Shown here piece by piece: positions 25,576 to 35,139 of a stretch of 37,931 nt of DNA. This DNA comes from JAHBNG01 sp039028975. Lineage in GTDB: Bacteria; Chloroflexota; Anaerolineae; Caldilineales; Caldilineaceae. The translations under genes were made by a program, and so were the position numbers. The notes under the pieces were generated by a model. The model made no database searches. It had not been told where the DNA came from and saw only the letters and a list, made by a program, of their open reading frames with translations. Each line of letters begins with the position of its first letter. Within the stretch, counting starts at the first letter, position 1. The stretch lies in contig JBCCHB010000154.1 in the NCBI GenBank assembly GCA_039028975.1, positions 1-37,931 on the forward strand, given 5' to 3'.

Positions 25576-26607
25576 ATGAATCCAACAACCTTAAATCACA
25601 CAGCAACCACATTTCAACGAGATAACCGAATGAAGGCGATTGTATATACCCAATATGGTTCTCCCGATGTTCTACATCAGGCAGAGGTGCCCAAACCCAT
25701 CCCCAGGGAAAATGAAGTCCTCATTAAAGTTTACGCCGTGGGTCTCAACGCTGCCGACTGGCGTATGATGCGGGCCGACCCCTTTTTCGTCCGCTTCTTC
25801 GCTGGGATGCTCAAACCCAAAAATCAGATACTCGGTGCAGACATCGCTGGTACCGTGGAAGCCGTCGGTTCAAATGTGAAGAGGCTTCAGCCTGGCGATG
25901 CTGTTTATGGTGACCTGTCTGGAGATGGCATGGGTGGTTTGGCCGAGTATGTCTGTGCGCCCGAAGAGTCAATAGCCCCCAAACCTATGCCCCTATCATT
26001 CAAGGAGGCAGCTACGGTTCCGATGGCGGCCATGGCGGCATTGCAAGGGCTGCGTGATCACGGTCAAATTCAGTCGGGGCAGAAAGTCTTGATACACGGT
26101 GCATCGGGTGGTGTGGGAAGTTTTGCGGTGCAGATTGCCAAAGCCCTCGGTGGAATAGTGACCGCCGTGTGCAGCACCTCCAAAATGGACCAAGCCCGCT
26201 TACTTGGAGCCGATCACGTGCTTGACTACACAAAAGAGGACTTCGCCCAGAACGGGGAGACCTATGATCTGATATTGGCCGCTAACGGAGATCGCTCGCT
26301 GTCCGATTACCTGGGCGCACTCACGCCGACGGGTCGCTACATCATGGCGGGTGGTTCCATGAAGCAAATGTTTCAGGCGATTCTCCTAGGCTCGCTCAAG
26401 TCCAAAAAAGATGGCAAAACCATCAAAGATTTCACTGCCAAGCCGAAGCAAGCCGATCTGAATTTCATTACGGAACTGATTGAGGCAGGCAAGATAAAGC
26501 CCATACTCGACAAGCAATATCCATTCAGCGAAACACCTGATGCCATGCGCTATCTTGACCAAGGCCATGCCAAGGGCAAGATCATTGTTACAGTTTCAGA
26601 AACGTAA
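25576..26607 (+). CDS. Zinc-free NAD(P)-dependent alcohol dehydrogenase / quinone oxidoreductase
   Basis: 343 residues from ATG 25576, chosen for the TTAGGAG site; the family-typical MKAIVYTQYGSP begins 18 residues later, at 25630. Medium-chain dehydrogenase fold: GroES-like part (ENEVLIKVYAVGLNAADW, GADIAGTVEAVG, GDAVYGDL), then a Rossmann part with HGASGGVGSFAVQIAKALG. The Cys and His ligands of zinc enzymes are absent, as in quinone reductases, which use NADPH to reduce quinones or enones. The last gene of the co-directional block that begins with the MalT-like regulator, so it may be the metabolic output of that block. Confidence 0.86.
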   Translation: MNPTTLNHTATTFQRDNRMKAIVYTQYGSPDVLHQAEVPKPIPRENEVLIKVYAVGLNAADWRMMRADPFFVRFFAGMLKPKNQILGADIAGTVEAVGSNVKRLQPGDAVYGDLSGDGMGGLAEYVCAPEESIAPKPMPLSFKEAATVPMAAMAALQGLRDHGQIQSGQKVLIHGASGGVGSFAVQIAKALGGIVTAVCSTSKMDQARLLGADHVLDYTKEDFAQNGETYDLILAANGDRSLSDYLGALTPTGRYIMAGGSMKQMFQAILLGSLKSKKDGKTIKDFTAKPKQADLNFITELIEAGKIKPILDKQYPFSETPDAMRYLDQGHAKGKIIVTVSET

Positions 26608-26622
26608 ACACCCAGTTATGAT

Positions 26623-26706
26623 TACATTTTCCACCAACTTGCCCTCAACCACGCAGCATAGGGAGGTTGCTGTTATAATGAAGTGAGAAACCATACATCA
26701 CATTAT
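26623..26706. repeat. Repeat B copy 2, uninterrupted
   Basis: 84 bases matching the two halves of copy 1 around 20155-20380, but without element A2: CCACCAACTTGCC runs straight into CTCAACCACGCAG. It thus is the empty-site form. It holds TGTTATAAT (26671-26679), an extended -10 box that points at the CoA-transferase gene 155 bases on. Confidence 0.88.
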
Positions 26707-26833
26707 AGATGGCCAGGAAAATCTTGTACCCGTGAAGACGGGGCTGTACTCTCTTTTCGGGCTTTGCCAAAGTACACCGGGCAAAAGTCGGGACAAAGCT
26801 CTTCTGGCAAAGTATACAAGGCACTATTCTCTC

Positions 26834-28009
26834 ATGCGACCTTTAGAAAATACGACAGTAATCTCTTTAGAACAGGCCGTTGCAGCTCCCTTTGCTGCCC
26901 GCCAACTTGGGGATCTGGGTGCGCGAGTCATCAAAATTGAGCGACCAGGCGTCGGGGATTTTGCGCGGCGCTACGATGGCACCGTCAACGGGCTAAGCAG
27001 CCATTTTGTCTGGTGTAATCGCTCAAAAGAGTCATTGACCCTGAATCTGAAGGCTGAGGCGGGTAAAGAGATTCTAGAGAAATTGTTGGCTCAGGCAGAT
27101 GTCTTTATTCAGAACTTGGCTCCTGGTGCCACAGAACGCCTAGGGTTTGATTCAGAGCGCTTGCTAGCAGACTATCCTGAGCTGATCGTCTGTAACATTT
27201 CTGGCTACGGCTCATCTGGACCTTATCGGGACAAAAAGGCGTATGATGCGTTGATTCAAGCTGAAACTGGATTATTTTCCATAACCGGAACGGAGGATAC
27301 GCCATCCAAGGCAGGAATTTCCGTAGCAGACATTGCAGGAGGGATGTACGCTTATAGCGGCATTCTGGCTGCTTTGCTTGCGCGTAGTCAAAATGGAGAA
27401 GGGGCTGTTTTAGAGGTATCGCTCTTTGAGGCATTAGCCGAGTGGATGGGATATGCTTACTATTTTACCATGGGCGGTAAAGCGCCTGAACGCAATGGAT
27501 CCAGCCACGCGGCGATTGCTCCCTATGGTCTTTTTCCTACTGGCGATGGGCAGACAGTGATGTTAGGGATTCAGAATGAACGAGAGTGGGCACGTTTCTG
27601 TGAGGATGTGCTGAGTAAACCAGAGATGATTCGTGATGAGCGATTTGCCTCAAATTCAAGCCGGGTAGCTAATCGGCAGGCCATGCGCCAGGAGATCGAA
27701 GCCATCTTTACCCAGTTGACGGCAGAGGAGATCATGGCCAAATTAGAAGCGGCTCAGATTGCCAATGCCCAGGCCCGTTCTATGGAATCATTTTTAGATC
27801 ATCCGCAATTGAAGGCCCTCCAGAAGTGGACAGAGGTCGATTCGCCAAACGGACCTATTCCAGCCCTACTGCCAGCTGTATCCCATGTAGGGATGGTACC
27901 AAACATGGGGGCAATTCCCACCGTGGGTGAACATACAAAAGCGATTTTACAGGAACTAGACTATTCTAATGAGGAGATTCGTGAATTTGAGTTACGAGGA
28001 GTAGTGTAA
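26834..28009 (+). CDS. CaiB/BaiF-type (family III) CoA-transferase
   Basis: 391 residues from ATG 26834. The frame is open from 26732, but family homology begins at this ATG (MRPLENTTVISLEQAVAAPFAARQLGDLGARVIKIERP). Family III motifs: CNISGYGSSGPYRDKKAYD, and ISVADIAGGMYAYSGILAALL with the catalytic Asp that forms the acyl-enzyme. These enzymes move CoA between carboxylic acids such as succinate, oxalate, carnitine or mesaconate. The substrate is not clear from sequence; a role in a mesaconate/malate-type exchange is possible in this phylum but only a guess. No partner enzyme is next to it. Repeat B with an extended -10 box lies upstream. Confidence 0.87.
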   Translation: MRPLENTTVISLEQAVAAPFAARQLGDLGARVIKIERPGVGDFARRYDGTVNGLSSHFVWCNRSKESLTLNLKAEAGKEILEKLLAQADVFIQNLAPGATERLGFDSERLLADYPELIVCNISGYGSSGPYRDKKAYDALIQAETGLFSITGTEDTPSKAGISVADIAGGMYAYSGILAALLARSQNGEGAVLEVSLFEALAEWMGYAYYFTMGGKAPERNGSSHAAIAPYGLFPTGDGQTVMLGIQNEREWARFCEDVLSKPEMIRDERFASNSSRVANRQAMRQEIEAIFTQLTAEEIMAKLEAAQIANAQARSMESFLDHPQLKALQKWTEVDSPNGPIPALLPAVSHVGMVPNMGAIPTVGEHTKAILQELDYSNEEIREFELRGVV

Positions 28010-28030
28010 CGATTATGTGGTACTTTCAAA

Positions 28031-28273
28031 CTAGAATTCTATGCCATTTCGCTACAGCAGCGCCTCCCCGTTTGCCGAATTCCTCTGCGTAGAGCAGATG
28101 CTGATGTTGTGCTTGATCTGCCTTCAGTTTTCAATCATTGTTATGATATTGGTGGCTATGATCTTCTCATTGATTATCGTCAAGCACCACCTGTTTCGTT
28201 AACCAGAGGTGAAAAAGAGTGGCTGGAGAGTCTTCTTACGGAAAAGGGCCTTAGACCCAGTAATGCTCCGTAA
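28031..28273 (+). pseudogene. C-terminal remnant of a DUF4058 protein
   Basis: An open frame without a start codon, ending at TAA 28271-28273, reads EFYAISLQQRLPVCRIPLR, then DADVVLDLPSVFNHCYDIGG, and YDLLIDYRQAPP...WLESLLTEKGL. This is the C-terminal part of DUF4058 proteins (about 250 residues when whole; unknown function, common in cyanobacteria and Chloroflexota). Only ~80 codons remain; the 5' end is lost next to the CoA-transferase stop, 22 bases upstream. Confidence 0.7.
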
Positions 28274-28305
28274 ACTTAGGGTAATCAAAGGCAGATACGC
28301 TGCCG

Positions 28306-29355
28306 TCAATATTGCCCATCAAACCCATTTGTAACAAACGTGCACATCCACTCAACTAATTTCTCAATATCGCCCAAGTGGCCCGTCTCAAATGGGGTAT
28401 GGGTATAGCGAGTCGGAAAGCCAACAAGGGCAGCCGGGATATCTGCTTTCATAAAGGCCGCACCGTCACTGCCAAAGGAGCCAAAGACTGCATGCTGAAT
28501 GGGTATGTTGGCTTCCTGAGCAATCGTTTCCAGTCGACTGGTTAACGTATGGTCATAATGCACCAACGAGTCTTTATGGACCAGCACAGGGCCAGAACCC
28601 AACATAACAGGCATGGCATGAATGGAGACGCCTGGTATATCGCCGGCTAGGGCCACATCCAGGGCAATGGCAGCATCAAATCCTTCTCGGGCCGCAAGAC
28701 CTGCTGCGCCAATCAGGCCGATCTCTTCCTGAACTGTACAAGCGAGGGTCAGATCACAGCGCAACTCCTGCGTAGGAACCCGACGTAGGACTTCGGTTAG
28801 GACGGCCAAAAGAACCCGATCATCGAGGGCTTTACCAACCACATGGGGTCCCATCTGCTCTGTCGCAGCATCCCATATGATTCGGGTGCCTGGGGTAACC
28901 CCTTGTTGAATCAATTCACTTCGACTCAGCCCTGTGTCAACCCAGAAATCATTCCAATTTAACTCATGTGGCTCTGGTAGGGCGATAGAGGCGAGATGGC
29001 CGGTAGTAGTGGCAATGACACCTGGTATCTCGCCTTTGCGTGCCAGAATGCGCACCCGCTGACCGATGGTAAAGGCGTTTCGGATTCCATACGTCCGCTG
29101 CCAACCTTGTCCATTGGCCAGCCAGATAAAGCCATTGGCATCGATGCTGCGTACCAAGTAGCAGAGTTCGTCGGCATGGGCTGCCAGAATCACTTTGGGG
29201 CCGCTTCCACCCACGCGTGCCAAGACATTTCCGATACGCGTTCGCTCCACCGGTACACCCTCAGCCTGCCATTGGGCCTCAATAGTATTGAGAACAGCCG
29301 CTTCTTGACCAACCGGACCAGAGAGCTCTGTAAGTTCTTTAATAAGTTCAAACAT
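28306..29355 (-). CDS. M42-family metallo-aminopeptidase
   Basis: 349 residues. Co-catalytic metal sites of M42 peptidases are visible: His in LAAHADELCYLV, bridging Asp in GKALDDRVLL, catalytic Glu pair in CTVQEEIGLIGA, Asp in AIALDVALAGD, and the last His in TRYTHTPFETGH. These enzymes form large tetrahedral cytosolic particles and remove N-terminal residues from peptides; the exact specificity is open. The start ATG 29355 lacks a good site. It is the last gene of the minus-strand block after metK, 79 bases apart, a gap filled with heptamer repeats and a stem-loop. Confidence 0.87.
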   Translation of the reverse strand: MFELIKELTELSGPVGQEAAVLNTIEAQWQAEGVPVERTRIGNVLARVGGSGPKVILAAHADELCYLVRSIDANGFIWLANGQGWQRTYGIRNAFTIGQRVRILARKGEIPGVIATTTGHLASIALPEPHELNWNDFWVDTGLSRSELIQQGVTPGTRIIWDAATEQMGPHVVGKALDDRVLLAVLTEVLRRVPTQELRCDLTLACTVQEEIGLIGAAGLAAREGFDAAIALDVALAGDIPGVSIHAMPVMLGSGPVLVHKDSLVHYDHTLTSRLETIAQEANIPIQHAVFGSFGSDGAAFMKADIPAALVGFPTRYTHTPFETGHLGDIEKLVEWMCTFVTNGFDGQY

Positions 29356-29361
29356 GAGTAG

Positions 29362-29415
29362 ATTTTAGATCGAAGAATTGCGATTGACGATTAGTAGTTT
29401 GGCAAATCGTCAATC
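29362..29415. repeat. Heptamer repeat and stem-loop between metK and M42 gene
   Basis: Five 7-base units in register (ATTTTAG, ATCGAAG, AATTGCG, ATTGACG, ATTAGTA; 29362-29396). The unit GATTGACGATT (29382-29392) pairs with AATCGTCAATC (29405-29415) to form an 11-base stem. No T-run follows on the minus strand. Confidence 0.65.
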
Positions 29416-29434
29416 ATCAATCAACAACCGTAAA

Positions 29435-30661
29435 TTATCCTCTGACTGGTTCGGGGAGGCCTGCAGCATCTTGGAGAAGCTCTGCCCGATCTGTGTTTTC
29501 CCAAGGAAGTTCGATATCGTCACGACCAAAATGACCGTAAGCGGCTGTCTGTCGGTAGATAGGGCGACGCAGTTTTAGGTCGCGGATAATCGCACCCGGG
29601 CGCAGATCGAAGTGCTGATTGATCAGGCTGGCCGTTTTTTCATCATCGATACGTCCGGTGCCAAAAGTCTCCACATTGACACTGACGGGTTTGGCTACAC
29701 CAATGGCATAAGCAAGCTGTACCTCACAGCGGTCGGCAATACCAGCGGCTACAACGTTTTTGGCTACCCAGCGCGCCGCATAAGCCGCGCTGCGGTCTAC
29801 TTTGGTGCAATCCTTACCACTAAATGCACCGCCGCCGTGGCGTCCCATACCACCATAGGTGTCCACAATAATCTTGCGACCCGTTAACCCGGCGTCGCCC
29901 ATGGGACCACCCACAACGAACCGTCCTGTTGGGTTGGTAAAGATGCGCATGTCATTGTAGACCAACTCTTCTGGGATCACTGGATCAATGACGCACTCAA
30001 CCAATGCCTCACGGATATCTTCCTGACTGATTTCGGGCGCATGTTGGGTGCTGATAAGCGCCGTATGGACCCGCTTAGGTTGACCTCTTTCATATTCGAT
30101 GGTTACTTGGCTTTTGCTGTCGGGGCGCAGCCAAGGCAGGGTGCCATCCTTGCGAACGTCAGCCATGCGCTTAACCAGCTTGTGGGAGTAGAAGATGGGG
30201 GCGGGCATTAAGGTCTCTGTCTCAGTACAGGCGTACCCAAACATCATGCCCTGGTCGCCAGCGCCAACGGCTTCTACCTCTTCATCTGACATTTCGCCCT
30301 CTTTGGACTCCTTGGCCTGATCCACACCCATAGCAATATCAGGGCTTTGGGCAGCCACGGCTACCTGCACACCACACGTGTTGCCGTCGAACCCTTTGGA
30401 ACTGTCATCAAAGCCGATGTCGTTGACCACTTCGCGGACCAACTTGTCAAAGTCCACAATCGCGCTCGTTGTAATTTCACCCAGCAGCATAACAAAACCA
30501 GTCTTAATCGCTGTTTCACAGGCCACCCGAGCCATGGGATCCTGAGCAAAGATAGCATCAAGGACTGCGTCGCTGATTTGGTCACACATTTTGTCCGGGT
30601 GACCTTCGGAGACCGACTCGCTCGTAAAGAGCAAGCTTGGTGAAGTCATAAAAGTGCTCAT
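29435..30661 (-). CDS. metK: S-adenosylmethionine synthetase
   Basis: 408 residues from ATG 30661, with GGAG six bases upstream; the TTG at 30673 lies within this site. Makes S-adenosylmethionine from methionine and ATP. Signature stretches are ESVSEGHPDKMCDQISDAVL with the ATP/Mg-binding His and Asp, GAGDQGMMFGYA, the glycine-rich loop GGAFSGKDCTKVDRSAAYAA, and IGVAKPVSVNVETFGT. Normal length, no missing motif. With ahcY 243 bases upstream on the same strand it forms the core of the methyl cycle. Confidence 0.97.
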   Translation of the reverse strand: MSTFMTSPSLLFTSESVSEGHPDKMCDQISDAVLDAIFAQDPMARVACETAIKTGFVMLLGEITTSAIVDFDKLVREVVNDIGFDDSSKGFDGNTCGVQVAVAAQSPDIAMGVDQAKESKEGEMSDEEVEAVGAGDQGMMFGYACTETETLMPAPIFYSHKLVKRMADVRKDGTLPWLRPDSKSQVTIEYERGQPKRVHTALISTQHAPEISQEDIREALVECVIDPVIPEELVYNDMRIFTNPTGRFVVGGPMGDAGLTGRKIIVDTYGGMGRHGGGAFSGKDCTKVDRSAAYAARWVAKNVVAAGIADRCEVQLAYAIGVAKPVSVNVETFGTGRIDDEKTASLINQHFDLRPGAIIRDLKLRRPIYRQTAAYGHFGRDDIELPWENTDRAELLQDAAGLPEPVRG

Positions 30662-30677
30662 AAAAAGCTCCAAAAAT

Positions 30678-30712
30678 ATTGTAGATTAATGATTGTCGAT
30701 TGACGATTGGGG
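30678..30712. repeat. Heptamer repeat upstream of metK
   Basis: Five 7-base units in exact register: ATTGTAG, ATTAATG, ATTGTCG, ATTGACG, ATTGGGG. They end 17 bases before the metK start. Confidence 0.75.
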
Positions 30713-30723
30713 AACTTAACGCT

Positions 30724-30766
30724 TAAAGGGACGCTTGGGACCTAAGAGCCACCAAGCATCCCTTTA
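30724..30766 (-). repeat. Strong stem-loop in the metK leader
   Basis: TAAAGGGACGCTTGG (30724-30738) pairs with CCAAGCATCCCTTTA (30752-30766), 14 of 15 pairs, with a 13-base loop. It lies 63-105 bases before metK on its transcript, or 140 bases after ahcY. No T-run on either strand. I looked for SAM riboswitch motifs here and saw none. Role unknown: RNA stability, attenuation with another partner, or a small element. Confidence 0.6.
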
Positions 30767-30865
30767 GGAACAAGAATTAAAAAACCTACTCATCTGACGA
30801 GGCTAGAACCAAGCCAAATGTGCAAGTTATTTGCAATTCAGTCATGAACAGACTCTGTCCCGTCA

Positions 30866-30900
30866 CTCTAATCTACAATCTACAATCCAAAACCGTCAAT
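30866..30900. repeat. Heptamer repeat downstream of ahcY
   Basis: Five 7-base units in register: CTCTAAT, CTACAAT, CTACAAT, CCAAAAC, CGTCAAT. These are the complement of the ATTGTAG/ATTGACG type found before metK. They start five bases after the ahcY stop. Confidence 0.72.
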
Positions 30901-30904
30901 TCTT

Positions 30905-32185
<1,281 letters not shown>

Positions 32186-32318
32186 TTTTATAATAGTCTC
32201 CTAATAAATAAATTACTTAACTACCCCACCTTATACTCCGCCCTGTTTGAAAACCGTACGTTGGTTACCTGGAAGAGTTAAGGGAAGCATCCAGGATGGG
32301 GTAAAGATAAAACAGTAC

Positions 32319-33122
32319 TTATTTGTTCGTTGTCAACGTTCCTACACCCTCCACATATGGACAGTGATGGCCGAACCCGCACTGTTCGTAAATAGTACGC
32401 GCCCTTTGGTTTCGCTGATCAACGTTTAACACAATGGTATCAATATTTTCCCTGCGTAGATCGGCAACAATCGCACTAAGGATCGACGTTGCAAATCCTT
32501 GGTTGCGCCACTGGGGATGGGTATACATGTTGCCGACTGCAGCGCACTCATCTTCGCGATCCACCACATGCGTTCCTCCAACGGCGATTAGTTCCTCTTC
32601 CTGGCTAAAGGCACCATAAAATGGGCCATTTTCAATCTGGAAGGCGCTAAAGAAATCGCCCGGAGCATGGGGGCCACCATGACCAAACAGAGCACGTATC
32701 TGCTGCTCATGAGCGACGGTTAGCCTTCTCAGGCTGGCTGATGACGGCTTTTGGCCTACTGCGCTTAAAAGTGCCTCATCTGCCAAGAACATTCGCACCA
32801 TCGGATCAATACCTTCCGAAAAGGAATACCATCTCTTCAGCAAGGCATAGTGACTCTCTTTGACCATCAGGAATAGCTGTGGCGGCAACTCAATTTCATG
32901 TAGTATGCGACTGACAGTGGAATCGGGACCAACCGCCACCATTACAGGAATGTCAAAAGCCCCGAAGAGAAGCACCGCTGCATCTTCTTCGCCCGCCTCT
33001 GATACAAACCATCGACAGTGCGGTCGAAAGACTGGGATCTGCGTATCGGCCAACGCGTAGACGGACCAGACTTTGTCGGTGTAAAGTATTTTGCGTATGC
33101 GATCCAGATTGGTCGTTTCCAT
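32319..33122 (-). CDS. GNAT-family N-acetyltransferase
   Basis: 267 residues from ATG 33122; the open frame reaches 33173, but the added residues are not conserved-looking and no start has a strong site. The C-terminal ~130 residues are a GNAT fold with the acetyl-CoA loop HPQWRNQGFATSIL (R-x-x-G-x-A) and the closing NVDQRNQRARTIYEQCGF. The N-terminal half is a second, degenerate GNAT-like part, as in the double-domain acetyltransferases. Substrate unknown. It lies 133 bases upstream of ahcY, but element C1 separates it from the kinase gene. Confidence 0.8.
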   Translation of the reverse strand: METTNLDRIRKILYTDKVWSVYALADTQIPVFRPHCRWFVSEAGEEDAAVLLFGAFDIPVMVAVGPDSTVSRILHEIELPPQLFLMVKESHYALLKRWYSFSEGIDPMVRMFLADEALLSAVGQKPSSASLRRLTVAHEQQIRALFGHGGPHAPGDFFSAFQIENGPFYGAFSQEEELIAVGGTHVVDREDECAAVGNMYTHPQWRNQGFATSILSAIVADLRRENIDTIVLNVDQRNQRARTIYEQCGFGHHCPYVEGVGTLTTNK

Positions 33123-33244
33123 ACTAGCGAAGCTGCGCCTCAAACCGACGAGTAGTATCCAGCAAGTCGGCAAGTTTGCAAGTAATACATGATGTTTTCG
33201 GCAGCTAAAAACTTGACTCGTTTGTTAAGATTTTCCTATATGAA

Positions 33245-33419
33245 CAATACCTTGATCACTTTCGTGATTCGCTCACTCTGAGAAAGTGATGCGAGATAGA
33301 ATTCACGGTAATTAAAACTAGAGGCCGAATTTGCCTACTCTGGTTTTAATATCAAATAGCCGCAATTCATATACCCCATTTGGGGTATTCCTCAGAGTGA
33401 GCACTTGATCAAGGTATTG
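33245..33419. mobile_element. Non-autonomous element C1, 175 bp
   Basis: Perfect 14-base terminal inverted repeats CAATACCTTGATCA (33245-33258) and TGATCAAGGTATTG (33406-33419), flanked by the 5-base direct repeat ATGAA (33240-33244 and 33420-33424). Nested inner pairs: GCTCACTCTGAG with CTCAGAGTGAGC, and ATTAAAACTAGAG with CTCTGGTTTTAAT. It shares length, ends and the inner ATACCCCA..TGGG.TATTCCTC block with C2 at 37372-37546. No gene inside. It splits the minus-strand block between the kinase and GNAT genes. Confidence 0.88.
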
Positions 33420-33481
33420 ATGAAGATACCTAGTTGTGAGCCTTAAGGTATTCGTTTGAGAATATCCATAAAGACTTTGTC

Positions 33482-34456
33482 TTAAATCTCCACACCGCTG
33501 ATCTGCAGCTGCTCCAAGGCCGGCTCTTGACCGAAATTCTCTACATAGCGGTCGGCAAACTCAGCCCAGCCAAAGCTATGGGTGGTTGGTCCCACATTTT
33601 CCAGCGAGTATGCACCGCAGAGCGCACCAATCTTGCCACACTGCTCCCACGAAAGGCCCTTGCTGAGCCCCGCAAAGAAACCACCACGGAAGGCATCGCC
33701 GGCACCGGTCGGTTCGGCCACGTGGCTGATTTTGGCTATGGGTACCTTAATCGCCTCTTCTCCAGCATAGATCATGCTGCCGTCAGCCCCGTGGGTGACA
33801 ATAACGTTTTTGACTTTATCACGAATGGTTTCCAGGTCCCACCCGGTCTTCTTTTCGATTACAGCAATTTCGTACTCATTGGCAAAGAGGTACGTAGCAC
33901 CTGGAATGCTTTGAGCCAGATCTGCACCACTTAGGAAGGCGACCTGCTGGCTTGGATCATAGGCAAATGGAATACCAAGCTCCCGACATTCCTGGGTGTA
34001 ATTGAGCATAGCCACCGGATCATTGGGACTGACGATGACCAATTCAGCCTTGTCTAGACCTTGACTAGTCAGGCTATAGTTACGCGCATGGGCCATGGCG
34101 CCGGTGTAAAAGTTGGCAATCTGGTTCTGTTCCTGGTCAGTACTCACAAAGAAGCTGGCCGTAAAATCATCGCTTATCTCAATAATATGGTCAACCGAAA
34201 TCCCGTGGTCTACCATCCACGTTTTATAATCACCAAAATCCTGGCCGACCGTGGCTAAAATGAGCGGAGCACCACCCAGCAAATTCAGCGTGTACGCAAT
34301 ATTGGCGGCAACACCACCTCGCTCTCGTTTCATCGAGTCAACCAAAAAACTCAAACTGAGATTTTCTAACTGCTCTGGAATGATCTGCTCTCGAAATTTA
34401 CCAGAAAATGACATCAAATAGTCGTAGGCAATCGAGCCTGTAATAACGATGGACAA
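33482..34456 (-). CDS. PfkB-family carbohydrate/nucleoside kinase, adenosine kinase-like
   Basis: 324 residues from TTG 34456, chosen because GGAGG lies five bases upstream and because the family starts MSIVITGSIAYDYLM; a longer frame runs to 34576 but overlaps the LOG gene with no signal. PfkB fold: RGGVAANIAYTLNLLGG (substrate-binding glycines), NEYEIAVIEKKTG, VIVTHGADGSM, and the catalytic EPTGAGDAFRGGFFAGL with the base Asp. Family members phosphorylate ribose, adenosine or fructose. The neighbours ahcY and LOG make adenosine the best guess as substrate, but that is inference. Starts 35 bases after the LOG stop, thus likely co-transcribed with it. Confidence 0.85.
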   Translation of the reverse strand: MSIVITGSIAYDYLMSFSGKFREQIIPEQLENLSLSFLVDSMKRERGGVAANIAYTLNLLGGAPLILATVGQDFGDYKTWMVDHGISVDHIIEISDDFTASFFVSTDQEQNQIANFYTGAMAHARNYSLTSQGLDKAELVIVSPNDPVAMLNYTQECRELGIPFAYDPSQQVAFLSGADLAQSIPGATYLFANEYEIAVIEKKTGWDLETIRDKVKNVIVTHGADGSMIYAGEEAIKVPIAKISHVAEPTGAGDAFRGGFFAGLSKGLSWEQCGKIGALCGAYSLENVGPTTHSFGWAEFADRYVENFGQEPALEQLQISGVEI

Positions 34457-34472
34457 ATGAACCCTCCAAAAG

Positions 34473-34500
34473 ATTGTAGATTTTCGATCTTCAATTACTC
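34473..34500. repeat. Heptamer repeat between LOG and kinase genes
   Basis: Four 7-base units in register (ATTGTAG, ATTTTCG, ATCTTCA, ATTACTC). They begin 16 bases before the kinase TTG start and overlap the last codons of the LOG gene (stop at 34491-34493). Confidence 0.55.
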
Positions 34501-35072
34501 CACTGTAAGACGCTTTTGGGTAGCGATTGGATGTCGATTTTTTTGAGTAGTGCGGCCGGATCTGGATCGTGAACAATAAGCTGTCGATGAGTTGGTTTGA
34601 TGAACCCTTCAGTCACCATATGATCCAAGGTTTGGAGTAGTGGATCAAAGAAACCAGCCACATTTAGCAACCCCATGGGCTTGCTATGGACACCTAGCTG
34701 AGTCCATGTAACCATTTCAAAGATTTCGTCTAGCGTCCCATATCCGCCTGGCATGGCAATAAAGGCGTCTGATTTCTGGGCCATGATGGCCTTTCGCTCA
34801 AGCATGGTTTCGCACACAATCAGCTCGCCGGTTGATTCACCCACTAATTCCTTGGGTAGAAGCGATTCCGGAATGACGCTAAGCACTGATGCACCATTGG
34901 CTTCTGCTGCCTTGGCCAAGATTCCCATGAGTCCCACGCTGCCACCCCCATAGACGAGGGTTAAGTTTTGCTTGGCGATTCTTGTTCCCATGGCCTCAGC
35001 CATCTCTCCGTAAAGCGGATTATGGCCACTACTGGAACCACAAAATACGCAAATTGACGACAATTCTTTCAC
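34491..35072 (-). CDS. LOG-family protein (nucleotide 5'-monophosphate phosphoribohydrolase)
   Basis: 193 residues from GTG 35072, with AGGGAAG four bases upstream. Rossmann-type fold of the LOG/TIGR00730 family: ICVFCGSSSG at the start, LVYGGGSVGLMG, and the signature MPGGYGTLDEIFEMVTWTQLG (PGGxGTxxE). Bacterial LOG proteins cut the N-glycosidic bond of AMP or cytokinin nucleotides, giving free base and ribose 5-phosphate. Both active-site motifs are intact. It heads the minus-strand run with the PfkB kinase 35 bases downstream, so it could act on the AMP made by that kinase. A terminator stem lies 36 bases before its start. Confidence 0.9.
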   Translation of the reverse strand: MKELSSICVFCGSSSGHNPLYGEMAEAMGTRIAKQNLTLVYGGGSVGLMGILAKAAEANGASVLSVIPESLLPKELVGESTGELIVCETMLERKAIMAQKSDAFIAMPGGYGTLDEIFEMVTWTQLGVHSKPMGLLNVAGFFDPLLQTLDHMVTEGFIKPTHRQLIVHDPDPAALLKKIDIQSLPKSVLQWSN

Positions 35073-35107
35073 GAGGCTTCCCTAATTGAACTTGTACCGC
35101 CATGCAT

Positions 35108-35139
35108 AAAAAAACCCTTTTGGATCAATCCAAAAGGGT
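35108..35139 (-). terminator. Rho-independent terminator upstream of LOG gene
   Basis: On the minus strand an 11-base perfect stem ACCCTTTTGGA / TCCAAAAGGGT with a TTGA loop is followed by seven T residues. It lies 36 bases before the GTG of the LOG gene on the same strand, so it either ends a short upstream RNA or attenuates LOG expression. Confidence 0.88.

Noticed and set aside
30662..30904. SAM riboswitch before metK
   Set aside because: The conserved SAM-I core (kink-turn and GGCAACC junction) is not visible, nor SAM-II or SAM-IV motifs. Only a plain stem-loop is seen.
32186..32318. SAH riboswitch before ahcY
   Set aside because: No SAH-class core found in the 130 bases upstream, and no terminator or sequestering stem there.
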